From JAJDXW01 sp965202895 (GTDB taxonomy: Bacteria; Pseudomonadota; Gammaproteobacteria; HK1), in the NCBI GenBank assembly GCA_965202895.1, contig OZ241901.1:4836001-4900000 (forward strand): a DNA stretch of 64,000 nt, in the 5' to 3' direction. Numbering within the stretch: position 1 is the first letter of the stretch; each line of letters opens with the position of its first letter. The notes beneath the pieces were generated by a model, which worked only from the letters and a program-made list of their open reading frames with translations, did no database searches and was not told the origin of the DNA. The translations under genes and the position numbers were made by a program. Below, one piece after another: positions 46,077 through 55,505 of the stretch.

Positions 46077-46886
46077 ATGCGGATCGTGAGCTGGAACGTG
46101 AACGGGATCCGCGCCTGCGCGAAGCGGGGGTTCGCGGGCTTCCTCGATCGGTGCGGGGCCGACGTGCTCGGCGTGCAGGAGGTCCGCGCCCTCCCGGACC
46201 AGATCCCGGACGAGGCGCGCGCGCCGGCGGGCTGGCGCGCCACGTTCTCCCCGGCCGAGCGGCTCGGTTACAGCGGGGTCGGGCTCTACGCGCGGCCCGA
46301 GCCCGAGCGGGTCGAGACCTCGCTCGGCGAGCCGCGCTTCGACGTCGAGGGGCGGTTCGTCGCCGCCCGTTTCCGCACGGGCGGGGGAGGACGGCTCGCG
46401 GTGGTGAACTGCTACTTCCCCAAGGGGAGCGGCAAGGACCGCGACAACAGCCGGGTGCCCTACAAGCTCGACTTCTACCGCGCGGTGTTCGGCCGGGCGG
46501 AAGACCTGCGCCGCGAAGGCCCGGTGCTCGTCATCGGCGACTACAACACCGCCCACCGCGAGATCGACCTCGCCCGGCCCAAGGCGAACGTCGGGAACAG
46601 CGGGTTCCTGCCCGAGGAGCGGGCGGAGCTGGACCGCTGGATCGAGGCGGGCTGGACGGATACCTTCCGGGCCTTCCACCCCGACGAGCCCGGCCATTAC
46701 TCGTGGTGGGCGCAGCGCGGAGGCGCCCGCGCCCGCAACGTGGGATGGCGGATCGACTACGTGCTCGCCTCGCCGGAGGCGATGGAGCGGGTGCGGGGCG
46801 CCTTCATCTGGCCGGACGAGCACGGCTCCGACCACTGCCCGGTCGGCGTCGACCTCGACGTCGACCTCCGGAACGGTGAGGGGTAG
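46077..46886 (+). CDS. xthA: Exodeoxyribonuclease III (AP endonuclease)
   Basis: This Mg-dependent AP endonuclease and 3'-5' exonuclease of base excision repair has 269 residues. MRIVSWNVNGIRA opens the EEP fold. The metal Glu is in LGVQEVRA, the catalytic GDYNTAHREIDLARPK carries Asp/Asn, and GWRIDYVLAS and the C-terminal GSDHCPVG supply the Asp-His pair. The ATG at 46077 matches family starts. A longer upstream frame is low-complexity and not used. Confidence 0.95.
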   Translation: MRIVSWNVNGIRACAKRGFAGFLDRCGADVLGVQEVRALPDQIPDEARAPAGWRATFSPAERLGYSGVGLYARPEPERVETSLGEPRFDVEGRFVAARFRTGGGGRLAVVNCYFPKGSGKDRDNSRVPYKLDFYRAVFGRAEDLRREGPVLVIGDYNTAHREIDLARPKANVGNSGFLPEERAELDRWIEAGWTDTFRAFHPDEPGHYSWWAQRGGARARNVGWRIDYVLASPEAMERVRGAFIWPDEHGSDHCPVGVDLDVDLRNGEG

Positions 46887-46910
46887 CGGCGCCGGTGACG
46901 CACCCCTCCG

Positions 46911-46928
46911 AGACGACGTTCGTCGTCT
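46911..46928 (+). terminator. Hairpin after xthA
   Basis: AGACGACG and CGTCGTCT (46911-46918 and 46921-46928) form a tight stem 25 bases past the xthA stop, followed by a pyrimidine-rich CCTCCTCCCCTCCC. Confidence 0.4.
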
Positions 46929-46973
46929 GAACCTCCTCCCCTCCCGCAAGGCGAGCAGGACGGGGCGGCCCTC

Positions 46974-47195
46974 ATGGCGGAGCTGCAAGGCGGATCGGCG
47001 GGCGGGCGCCCGAACGAGGGCTCGACCCCGGCCTCGAGCGGGCCGGCCGGGCCACTGCCCGCACGTCCCCCGCGCATCGGCGAGCTGGTCGAGGTGCGCT
47101 CGCGGCGCTGGCTCGTGGAGGCGCAGGATTTCGACGCGCCGGCCCCCGTCTCCTCCGGCGCACCCTCCAGCACCGGCGCCAGCGGCAGCGCCGGT
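46974..47195 (+). pseudogene. DISARM-type helicase (DrmD-like) N-terminal remnant
   Basis: From ATG 46974, after a low-complexity start, the frame reads PPRIGELVEVRSRRWLVEAQ. This is how SNF2-type helicases of class 1 DISARM loci begin (a short SH3-like segment, VRSR-YLVE). It then dissolves into Ser/Gly-rich sequence, and the roughly 1,000-residue helicase is gone. The downstream methylase begins in another frame within 50 bp, so the middle of the locus seems deleted. The family is judged from a short motif only. Confidence 0.45.
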
Positions 47196-50100
47196 GTCGG
47201 TGTCGGAGCCGCCGGGCCGCGCCGCCTCGAAGCTTCGCCCAGGGCCGCACCGAACGCCTGCTTCGCAGTACCGGGGTTCCGGCCGGCTTCCTCTTCAACG
47301 GCATCACCCTCCGCCTCATCTCCGCCCCGCGCGGCGAGAACTCCGGCTGGATGGACTTCCGGGCCGCGAACATGGGCCTCCCCGCCGGCCGGCCCCTCTG
47401 CTCCGCCCTCCGCCTCCTCCTCTCCGAACAGCGTCTCCTCGCGCTGCCGCGCGGCCAGCGGCTCGCCGCCCTCCTCGAGGACAGCCGCAAGTAGCAGAAC
47501 GAGGTGAGCGAACGCCTCGCGGAACAGGTGCTGCACGCCCTCTACGAGCTGCTCCGGGGGCTCCGGGCCGCCCATGACGCCTCCGGCGAGGATCTGCTTC
47601 GCGAGCCGCTCGCCGAGGACGGCGACCGGGACGACGTCTACCGCGCCCTCCTCTCCGTCATTCTCCGTCTCGTCTTCCTGCTCCATGCCGAGGAGCGCGG
47701 AGCCCTGCCGGAGAACGACGTCTTCCTCCGCAACTACTCGCTCACCGGCCTCTACGAACGTCTGCGCGAAGACGCCGCGCTCCACCCGGACACCATGGAC
47801 CAGCGCTTCGGCGCCTGAGCGCAGCTTCTCGTCCTGTTCCGCCTCATCCACGACGGGGCGCCCGCCCACCGCACCGGCGGCGCGCTCGCCCTGCCGGAGC
47901 GCCGCGGCGCCCTGTTCGACCCGGACCGCTTCCCGTTCCTCGAAGGCCGGTACGCCGGCGCGGGGGTCCGGCAGATCGTCGAGCACGGCCGGCCGCCCCT
48001 CGTCTCGGACGGGGCGGTGTACCGGGTGCTGGAGAAGCTCCTCGTCCTCGACGGCGAGCGCATCTCCTACCGGACCCTGGACGTGGAACAGATCGGCTCG
48101 GTGTACCAGACGATCATGGGGTTTCGGATGGAGATCGCGGCCGGCCGCTCCGTCGCGATCCGGCCCGCGAAGAAGCTCGGCGCCCCGAACGTCGTCGATC
48201 TCGATGCGCTGCTGCCCGCGGAGCCGAAGGAGAAGGACGGGCGCGGGCGATGGTTGCGGGCGCGGGCGGACCGCAATGTGACGGACACCGTCGCGAAGGC
48301 GCTCCGGGCGGCGGAGACGGTGGACGACCTGCACGCGGCGCTCGACCGGGTGCTGGACAAGGACGCGGCCCCGGACCTCGTGCCGCCGGGCGCCCTCGTG
48401 CTGCAACCGAACGAGGAGCGGCGGCGCTCGGGCTCCCACTACACGCCCCGGGAGCTGGCCGAGCCCATCGTGCGCCATGCCCTCGCGCCCCTCCTCGACC
48501 GGCTGCGCGGCGACGGTCACGACCGGGCGCCGCCGACCCCGGCGCGGATCCTCGACCTCAAGGTCTGCGACCCGTCGATGGGCTCCGGCGCGTTCCTGGT
48601 CGAGACCTGCCGCCAGCTCGCCGACGCCCTGATCGAAGCGCAGGGCGCACACGGCGAGATGCCGGCCATTCCGCCCGACGCGGACGAGGTGATCTTCGCC
48701 CGCCGCCTGGTCGCCCAGCGCTGCCTCTACGGCATCGACCGGAACCCGATGGCCGTGGACCTCGCCAAGGTCTCGCGGTGGCTGAGCACCCTGGCGCGGG
48801 ACCACCCGCTCACCTTCGTGGACCACGCCTTCCGCCGCGGGGACTCGCTGGTGGGCCTCACGCGACGGCAGATCGAGGCGTTGGACTGGGCCGCGAACGC
48901 CCGGTCCCCGCAGAGGGACTTCAAGGCCATGCGGGTCGGCGAGCGGATGGCGGAGGCTGCCGAGCTGCGCCGGTGCATCCGCGAGGCGGGCGAGGAGGCC
49001 TCCGGTCGGGAATTGCATGATCTCTGGCACGACGCGCATGACGGACTCGACCCGGTGCGCCTCTCCGGCGATCCGGTGCTGGCCGCGTTCTTTGCGGAGA
49101 CGAAGCCGAAGCCGCGCGAAGCGAGGCGGCGCGAGCTCGCCAAGGCGGTCCTCGATGGCGAGGCGATCCGCTACCTCTCCTGGCTGGAGGAGTTGCGCCG
49201 GGGCAACCCGCCCCTCGCCCCCTTCTATTGGGAGATCGAGTTCCCCGAGGTGTTCGGGCGCGAGAATCCGGGCTTCGACGCCTTCGTCGGGAACCCGCCC
49301 TTCGCGGGGAAGAACGCGGTGGCGGCCGGCAACGTCCCCGGCTATCCCGACCTGCGCCACGTCATCAACTTCCGCGACTGGCCGCTGCGTCGGGAGGACA
49401 TCGGAGATTCACGGGAAGGCATCGGGGAATCACGCGAGGACAGCGGGGAATCACGGGCGGATGCGGACGACGAACGGGACCGGCATCCATCGCGCCCCGA
49501 GCGCGTTGGAGGATTAAAGGCGGACGCGGAACGCCGGTATCCAGGGCGTCGCGAAGACGGCGCGGAATCGTGGATGGACACGGACGAAGAGCGGAGGCGG
49601 GAGCTGCGACGGCAACCGATCGTGTCCCACGACTACCCGGAGCCGGTGGCGGCGGACTGGCTGGAATTGCTGGCGATCGTCGAGGAGCGGGTGAAGCCCG
49701 GACGCGCCCACCTGACCAGGAACGACGTCGGACGAAAGCGCGCCATGTTCTGGTGGCAGTACGGCTCGCTCGCCAAGGAGCTGTACACCGCGGTCGCAGG
49801 GCTGGACCGGGTGCTGGCGATCTCCCGCGTCGGCCAGCACGCGGCGTTCACGTTCCTGCCGAAGGACAGGGTGTACGCGGAGTCGATGATCATCTTCCCA
49901 TTCACGACCCACTCCGCCTTCTGCGCCCTCCAATCCCGCCCCCACGAACTCTGGGCGCGCTTCTTCGGCTCCTCCATGAAAGACGACCTCCGCTACACCC
50001 CCTCCGACTGCTTCGAGACCTTCCCCTTCCCCGAGAGTTGGGAGGCCCACCCCGCCCTTGAAGCCGCCGGCAGGGAGCACCATGACTTCCGCGCCGCCCT

Positions 50101-50470
50101 CATGGTCACGAATGGCGAGGGAATGACCAAGACCTGCAACCGCTTCCACGACCCCGACGAGAGCGACCCGCGGATCACCGAGCTCCGCGACCTGCACGCC
50201 GCCATGGACCGCGCCGTCCTCGACGCCTACGGCTGGCACGACATCCCCACCGACTGCGACTTCCTCCTCGACCACGAGATCGACGAGGCCGCCCGGGGCC
50301 GGAAGAAGAAGCCGTGCCGCTACCGCTGGCCCGACCCCATCCGCGACGAAGTGCTCGCCCGCCTCCTCGCCCTCAACGCCGACCGCGGCGCCGCCGAAGC
50401 CCGCACCGGCTCCACTTCATCCGGCGGGACCCGCCGACCATCGCCATTGAAGCCCGGAGGATCCCGATAA
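47196..50470 (+). pseudogene. DISARM/type IIG-like N6-adenine DNA methyltransferase, two internal stops
   Basis: One frame reads GRTERLLRSTGVPAGFLFNG, LRLISAPRGENSG, then stop TAG 47492-47494 where Tyr is expected (SRK-stop-QNEV). It continues LAEQVLHALYELLRG to TGA 47816-47818 where Trp is expected (RFGA-stop-AQLL). The remaining 817-codon stretch (48017-50470) keeps SAM motif I DPSMGSGAFLVE and the catalytic NPPF in FVGNPPFAGKN, then the target-recognition part. The N-terminal third is therefore lost to translation. A shortened but catalytically complete product starting near 48017 is conceivable. The architecture is that of large Eco57I/PglX/DrmMI-like methylases. Neighbouring drmA, drmB and drmC are absent. 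Confidence 0.75.
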
Positions 50471-50600
50471 CCGCAAGCGCCGCCATCCGGCCCCAACCTC
50501 ACGGCCGCGGCGCCGAAGACCTTCCGGCCGCGTCCCGATGACTGACCCTGTCACCCCGGGGGTCAGCGATCGTCATGGGAGGAAGCGGCGCCTTTTGCGA

Positions 50601-50624
50601 GGTACAATAGCCTCCTCGAGGAGG
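50601..50624 (+). promoter_or_regulatory. Possible promoter with a palindromic operator before the Vsr/Dcm operon
   Basis: TACAAT (50603-50608, -10-like) is followed after 2 nt by the perfect 14-bp palindrome CCTCCTCGAGGAGG (50611-50624). It lies at the onset of AT-richer DNA. Such a palindrome at the transcription start is where restriction-modification control proteins or the methylase itself often bind. No clear -35 is visible. Confidence 0.35.
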
Positions 50625-50644
50625 GTGCCGGATTGGAGGTCCGG

Positions 50645-51040
50645 GTGAATAACATGTTGAAGAATAATAAAAAATACCGTTCCAACAGGGTTCCGATCAT
50701 GCTGCATGACGCGGAGCGACGAATGACGCCCAGAGCACGGCGGGAGTTGCTTCATTGGTTCGTGAGCGGTCTCGATCTTCTCCCTTGCGACCCCCTCCGG
50801 ATACCCCCTCCCGCCTTCAGGAATCATCAAGGCCGTTCCCGGAGCCCGGAGCCCGAGACAGCTTACGTCCACGGGGCGTGGGTCGGTGTACCGACCGCGA
50901 CAGGGGATGTCGTCGGACCCGGATCTTGCTCCGGTCGGGGCCGTCTTCAAGGGTCCGAAATCGACAGGAAACCGCCAAGGTGTGAGCGACCCGAGCCAGC
51001 CGGGTCGCCCGTAGCTCTCGCCCCTGCGTGCGTGCGATGA
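50645..51040 (+). CDS. Hypothetical small protein translationally overlapping vsr
   Basis: From GTG 50645, spaced five bases after GGAGG, an open frame of 131 codons ends in an ATGA overlap with vsr. The N-terminal part (NNMLKNNKKYRSNRVP; RRELLHWFVSGLDLLPC) is basic and uses AT-richer codons. The rest is Pro/Gly-rich and looks unfolded. I do not recognise it. The overlap and ribosome site favour a real leader gene, while the odd composition argues against one. Confidence 0.35.
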   Translation: MNNMLKNNKKYRSNRVPIMLHDAERRMTPRARRELLHWFVSGLDLLPCDPLRIPPPAFRNHQGRSRSPEPETAYVHGAWVGVPTATGDVVGPGSCSGRGRLQGSEIDRKPPRCERPEPAGSPVALAPACVR

Positions 51041-51465
51041 CCGACATATACAGCCGGGAGAAGCGCAGCAAGATCATGGCGCGCGTACCCGCGGGCGGGA
51101 CGAAACCCGAGCTTCTCGTGAGGCGGGTAGCACATGGCCTGGGCTATCGCTTCCGGCTGCATAAGGAATCCCTCCCCGGTCGTCCTGACTTGGTGTTCAC
51201 ACGGCACAGGAAAGTAATCTTCGTGCACGGATGCTTCTGGCACGGACACAAGAATTGCAGGAAGGCGAAACGACCGGAAACGAACAAGGTATTCTGGGAG
51301 CAAAAATTATCGCGCAACACGGAGCGGGACTTGCAAAATGTCACGGCCTTGAAGGAAAGCGGCTGGATGGTATTGGTGGTGTGGGAATGCGAGACCCGAA
51401 ATCGAGAGCGACTTACGGCAAAGATTGCCTGGTTCCTCGGAAACAAGCGACGTCGAGGGATGTGA
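51037..51465 (+). CDS. vsr: Very short patch repair endonuclease (Vsr) family
   Basis: This is a T/G mismatch endonuclease that nicks next to deaminated 5-methylcytosine. In some restriction loci, relatives act as the restriction nuclease itself. It has 142 residues. Catalytic residues fall at the same numbers as in E. coli Vsr: Asp51 (GRPDLVF), His64 and His69 (VHGCFWHGH). The N-terminus MTDIYSREKRSKIMARV is typical. It lies 4 bp before the Dcm-type methylase and belongs to a four-gene, tightly packed operon of lower GC than the chromosome around it. Confidence 0.93.
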   Translation: MTDIYSREKRSKIMARVPAGGTKPELLVRRVAHGLGYRFRLHKESLPGRPDLVFTRHRKVIFVHGCFWHGHKNCRKAKRPETNKVFWEQKLSRNTERDLQNVTALKESGWMVLVVWECETRNRERLTAKIAWFLGNKRRRGM

Positions 51466-51469
51466 TCCC

Positions 51470-52531
51470 ATGAATGTCAAGGTATATGATTTTTTCTCCG
51501 GTTGCGGCGGAGCGAGTCGAGGTTTTTTCGATGCCGGGATGGATATCGCCTTTGCGCTCGATAATGATCATGATGCACAGCGTACTTTCAGGAAAAATTT
51601 TCCTTCCGTGAAGTTCGAATCCGCGGATATCCGCAAAACGTCGATCGACTACGTTCGTTCGTTGGTCGACGCGGAGAGACCGAACCCTGTTCTGTTCTGC
51701 GGATGTGCGCCGTGCCAACCCTTTACGAAACAGAATACGATACGCCCGGTTCGGAAAGGCGATGATCGCGTGCCGCTGCTTGATTATTTCGCAACGTTTG
51801 TCAAGCGTTGCCAGCCGGACATCGTATTCGTCGAGAACGTGCCGGGTCTCCAGAAGTTCAGCCGCCGCACTCAGCCGTTCGGCGGATTTATTCAAGGTCT
51901 GGAATCTCTTGGCTATCGAATCGATTATAGACCGGTATCACTCATGAAGTATGGGGTTCCTCAAAGCCGGCGCCGGCTTATTCTGCTGGCAAGCCGCCAT
52001 GGACCGATCGACCTCCCGCCGGAGACGAATGGACCGGGAACAAGGAATCCGCGATATGAAACGGTCAGGAAGTGGATTGGAGACCTGCCGTCCATCGCCG
52101 CCGGAGAGGAGCACCCGGACATTCCGAATCACCGCGCCGCTGCACTGTCGGAACGCAACCTGGAGCGTATGCGTGCAACCCCCGAGGGTGGAGGCCACAA
52201 GGATTGGCCCGAGCGGCTGCGTCTGGACTGCCACCGGAAATTCATTGGTTACAGCGATGTATATGGTCGTATGTCCTGGGACCGGCCCGCCTCCGGGTTG
52301 ACCACTCGATGCATCAGCTACTCGAACGGACGCTTTGGGCATCCCGCACAGGACCGAGCCATCAGTATACGTGAAGCGGCCTGCTTGCAGACATTTCCCC
52401 CGGAATTCCTCTTCGAGGGGGGGCTCGTTTCAATGTCTCGGCAAATTGGCAACGCCGTGCCCGTGCAACTGGCGAGAATAGTCGGACAACACGTCATTCG
52501 CCATCTGAAAGATGTGCAAGTGTTGGCATAA
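51470..52531 (+). CDS. DNA (cytosine-5) methyltransferase
   Basis: This C5 methyltransferase has 353 residues. Motif I is DFFSGCGGASRGFFDAG, motif IV CGCAPCQPF with nucleophile Cys82, motif VI VFVENVPG, motif VIII YGVPQSRRRLILLAS. A variable target-recognition region of about 130 residues follows, then IX and X (REAACLQTFP; QIGNAVPVQLA). ATG 51470 (MNVKVYDFF) is used. Two base pairs separate its stop from the next ATG. Its lower GC and neighbours mark it as part of an acquired restriction-like module. Confidence 0.94.
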   Translation: MNVKVYDFFSGCGGASRGFFDAGMDIAFALDNDHDAQRTFRKNFPSVKFESADIRKTSIDYVRSLVDAERPNPVLFCGCAPCQPFTKQNTIRPVRKGDDRVPLLDYFATFVKRCQPDIVFVENVPGLQKFSRRTQPFGGFIQGLESLGYRIDYRPVSLMKYGVPQSRRRLILLASRHGPIDLPPETNGPGTRNPRYETVRKWIGDLPSIAAGEEHPDIPNHRAAALSERNLERMRATPEGGGHKDWPERLRLDCHRKFIGYSDVYGRMSWDRPASGLTTRCISYSNGRFGHPAQDRAISIREAACLQTFPPEFLFEGGLVSMSRQIGNAVPVQLARIVGQHVIRHLKDVQVLA

Positions 52532-52532
52532 G

Positions 52533-55505
52533 ATGACAGCGTTCAAGACACGCGCGCGCACCTTGGACATGCTCGGGCGGCAACAGATTGCCGGTATTCC
52601 GACGGCAATCAGCGAGCTGTTCAAGAATGCCCATGATGCGTACGCGGATCGGGCCGAGATCGACTACTATCGGAGCGACCGCCTGTTCGTGCTACGTGAC
52701 GATGGCATGGGCATGACCCAACCGGAGTTCATCGGACGATGGTTGACCATCGGCACCGAGAGCAAGCTCGACCCTGCCGGGACTTCATCGTTTCCGCGGC
52801 GTGATGTCGATCAGGAAATACGTCCCATGCTGGGCGAGAAAGGTATCGGTCGCTTGGCGATTGCAACCATCGGCCCGCAGGTTCTCGTGCTTACCCGCGC
52901 CAGGCGTGGGGAATCTTTGTCGGATCTGACCGCGGCGTTCGTAAACTGGAGTCTCTATGAATGTTCCGGGGTTGATCTTGACGATATTCGAATTCCCATC
53001 CGCACCTTCCCTGATGGAGAATTGCCATCCCATGAAGATGTGTCCCTGATGGTCGCCGAGTTTCGCGGAAATAGCGAGCGTCTCCGAGACACGATAGGAG
53101 AGGAAGCTTACGCTCGTATCAGCGATGAGCTTCACGGGTTCGATATCGACCCCCGGGACATCGACTCCTATCTGGGCGAGCCGACCCTCGGTGGTAAGGG
53201 AAGCGGCACCCACTTCATCATTTCGCCCGCATCCGATCTTCTTCCGTTGGACATAGATGGCGAACCGAGTATTGATAAGGCAACGCCTTTGATCAAAGCG
53301 CTGCTGGGCTTTACGAACACGATGACCCCGGACCATGCCTCTCCCGCTATTCGGGTAGCCTTCCGGGATCACCGAACGGATGATGCTGCGGACGACCTCA
53401 TTGCCGACAGCGAGTTTTTCACCCCGAATGAATTCAGGAATGCCGATCACCAGATAAGGGGTCGAGTCGACGAATACGGTCAGTTCAAAGGCACGGTATC
53501 CATATACGGAGAGTCAATCGAAGATCATGTAATTCCTTGGCGCGGCGCGGATGGCAACCAAACCGCTTGCGGATCTTTTACCATCAATTTTGCTGCAATT
53601 GAGGGAGCCGGCAGACATTCGACACTTCCCGCCGAAGATCATGCCCGAATGGCAGGGAAAATGAACAAGATCGGTGGTCTGTACATCTATCGTGACGGAG
53701 TGCGCATCCTCCCTTACGGCGACACCGATTATGATTGGCTCGATATAGAATTTCATAGAACCAAGAGCGCATACTACTACTATTTTTCTCACCGCAAAAT
53801 GTTCGGCGTCATCGAAATCGATAGCCGTCACAACCGGAACCTCCAGGAGAAGGCCGGTAGAGAAGGTTTCCGGGAGAATAAGGCATATCGTCAGTTCAAG
53901 GGTATTTTAAAGAATTTCTTTTTACAAATGGCCACGGATTTCTTTCGCAGCGAAGGCATTCACAGCGAAAAATTCGAGGAGCGAAAAGCGGAGCTTGAGA
54001 AGACGGAATTGGACCGGAGACGACGGGAACGGCTTGTTTCCGTCAGGAAATCGAAATTTGCCGAGGAACTGAACTCGTTTTTCGATCGGGTATCCTCCAA
54101 TGAGCCGCAGGAAGAGGCGCTTCGTTTGGGGCAAGAGGTATCCGAAAAGGTCGAACGGGCCTGCCGAATCGCCGATCCGAAGCAGGTAGCTGAGGAAGTC
54201 ATTGAAGTAGAGCGATATGCCCGTGCGGAGCTCAGTAATCTGGAATCTCGCTACAAGATATCTCGACCGAGAATAGGTTTGAGCAAGGCGATGCAGAAGG
54301 AATGGCGGGATTACACTGCGATGTTCTCGGGACTGATGGAGAACGTATTTCGTCCGACACAGCAGTTGATCGAGGATATCGTCGGCGATCAGGTCGCAAA
54401 GGCCCGCATCGAAGTCGATCGAAGGCGGCGAGCGGAGGCCGCGTTGGATGAGTTGATGCAACAGGCAAAAAGGGAGACAAGAGATCGAAGTGCGAGCTTA
54501 AGACAGGAGGCGGACAGGGTGTCTACCGAGGTTCGTGGTGTCGCAAGTGCATGCATTCGCGAGGTGGAAGACGAGCTGCGAGCGGTTTTCAGCGAGTTTC
54601 AACAGACGGACGCCTCCCGCCTCACGGATCAAGACTTCGTAGCCAAACGGAACGCCTTGGAGTCCCGAATCCAAAAGGTCAGCGAGGATAGAACCGCCTT
54701 GCTCGATTCGCTTCTTGCGCAACTAGCCACGATTGACTTGAGCGGAGACACATCTACTCTTGACCAACTCGTGGCGGTCGAGCAGAGAAATATGCTGCTT
54801 GAGGAGGAGGCCGAAGCTGATTTGCAATTGGCCCAGCTTGGCATGGCGGTGGAGATCATCAACCACGAGTTCAATGCCACGGTCCGCTCACTTCGAAATA
54901 ACCTTCGGAGACTGAAGGCGTGGGCTGACGTCAATGAGGATCTCGAGAGTTTGTATCGTAGTATCCGAGCCAGTTTTGACCATCTGGACGGATACTTGAC
55001 GCTCTTTACCCCCCTTCAACGTAGGCTATACCGTCAGGCCGTAGACATTCGCGGGTCCGACGTTCACGAATTTCTCGGCGATCTCTTTCAGGAAAGATTT
55101 GCCCGTCATGGCATCACGTTCGCACAAACGGACGCATTCTCCAAGTCGCAAATACGAGGTTTCCCCTCTTCCTTCTATCCGGTGTTCGTCAACCTTGTGG
55201 ATAATTCAATCTATTGGCTTTCACAGCAGAACCCGTCCCGGGACAGGCGGATCGAGCTCGACGCAAGGGATGGGGAGATGTTAATTTTGGATACCGGTCC
55301 TGGCGTGGCCGCAAGAGACAGGGAGGATATTTTCGAATTCGGATTCACCAGAAAACCGGGTGGACGTGGAATGGGGCTGTATATTTCTCGCGCGACACTT
55401 CGTCGTGTAGGCTATGATCTGGTACTTGTGCATGAGAGGGACGGCAACGGGTCTACATTCGTCATACGGCCTGTCCGATCCGAAGAGCAGGAGGAACAAC
55501 AATGA
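52533..55505 (+). CDS. Dual-GHKL ATPase: N-terminal Hsp90/MORC-like and C-terminal histidine-kinase-like domains
   Basis: This large ATPase of 990 residues has two Bergerat-fold domains. The N-terminal one has the N-box ELFKNAHDAY (Asn32), DDGMGM (56-61) and lid GEKGIGRLA (101-109), as in Hsp90, MutL and MORC proteins. A middle region (roughly 470-800) is strongly helical and charged, like a coiled coil. The C-terminal 105 residues repeat the fold in sensor-kinase style: NLVDNSIYW, DTGPGV, GRGMGLYIS. It is preceded by a helix pair containing VEIINHEFN, with a His (EIINHEF) where histidine kinases carry theirs. It overlaps the receiver gene by ATGA. Iyer, Abhiman and Aravind described prokaryotic MORC-like GHKL ATPases in restriction-type operons. 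The role as a DNA-gating sensor-effector is inferred. Confidence 0.88.
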   Translation: MTAFKTRARTLDMLGRQQIAGIPTAISELFKNAHDAYADRAEIDYYRSDRLFVLRDDGMGMTQPEFIGRWLTIGTESKLDPAGTSSFPRRDVDQEIRPMLGEKGIGRLAIATIGPQVLVLTRARRGESLSDLTAAFVNWSLYECSGVDLDDIRIPIRTFPDGELPSHEDVSLMVAEFRGNSERLRDTIGEEAYARISDELHGFDIDPRDIDSYLGEPTLGGKGSGTHFIISPASDLLPLDIDGEPSIDKATPLIKALLGFTNTMTPDHASPAIRVAFRDHRTDDAADDLIADSEFFTPNEFRNADHQIRGRVDEYGQFKGTVSIYGESIEDHVIPWRGADGNQTACGSFTINFAAIEGAGRHSTLPAEDHARMAGKMNKIGGLYIYRDGVRILPYGDTDYDWLDIEFHRTKSAYYYYFSHRKMFGVIEIDSRHNRNLQEKAGREGFRENKAYRQFKGILKNFFLQMATDFFRSEGIHSEKFEERKAELEKTELDRRRRERLVSVRKSKFAEELNSFFDRVSSNEPQEEALRLGQEVSEKVERACRIADPKQVAEEVIEVERYARAELSNLESRYKISRPRIGLSKAMQKEWRDYTAMFSGLMENVFRPTQQLIEDIVGDQVAKARIEVDRRRRAEAALDELMQQAKRETRDRSASLRQEADRVSTEVRGVASACIREVEDELRAVFSEFQQTDASRLTDQDFVAKRNALESRIQKVSEDRTALLDSLLAQLATIDLSGDTSTLDQLVAVEQRNMLLEEEAEADLQLAQLGMAVEIINHEFNATVRSLRNNLRRLKAWADVNEDLESLYRSIRASFDHLDGYLTLFTPLQRRLYRQAVDIRGSDVHEFLGDLFQERFARHGITFAQTDAFSKSQIRGFPSSFYPVFVNLVDNSIYWLSQQNPSRDRRIELDARDGEMLILDTGPGVAARDREDIFEFGFTRKPGGRGMGLYISRATLRRVGYDLVLVHERDGNGSTFVIRPVRSEEQEEQQ

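Noticed and set aside
47492..47818. Recoding of TAG as Tyr and TGA as Trp in the adenine methylase
   Set aside because: Many intact genes in the window end in TGA or TAG and no suppressor signal is seen. Ordinary point mutations explain both stops.
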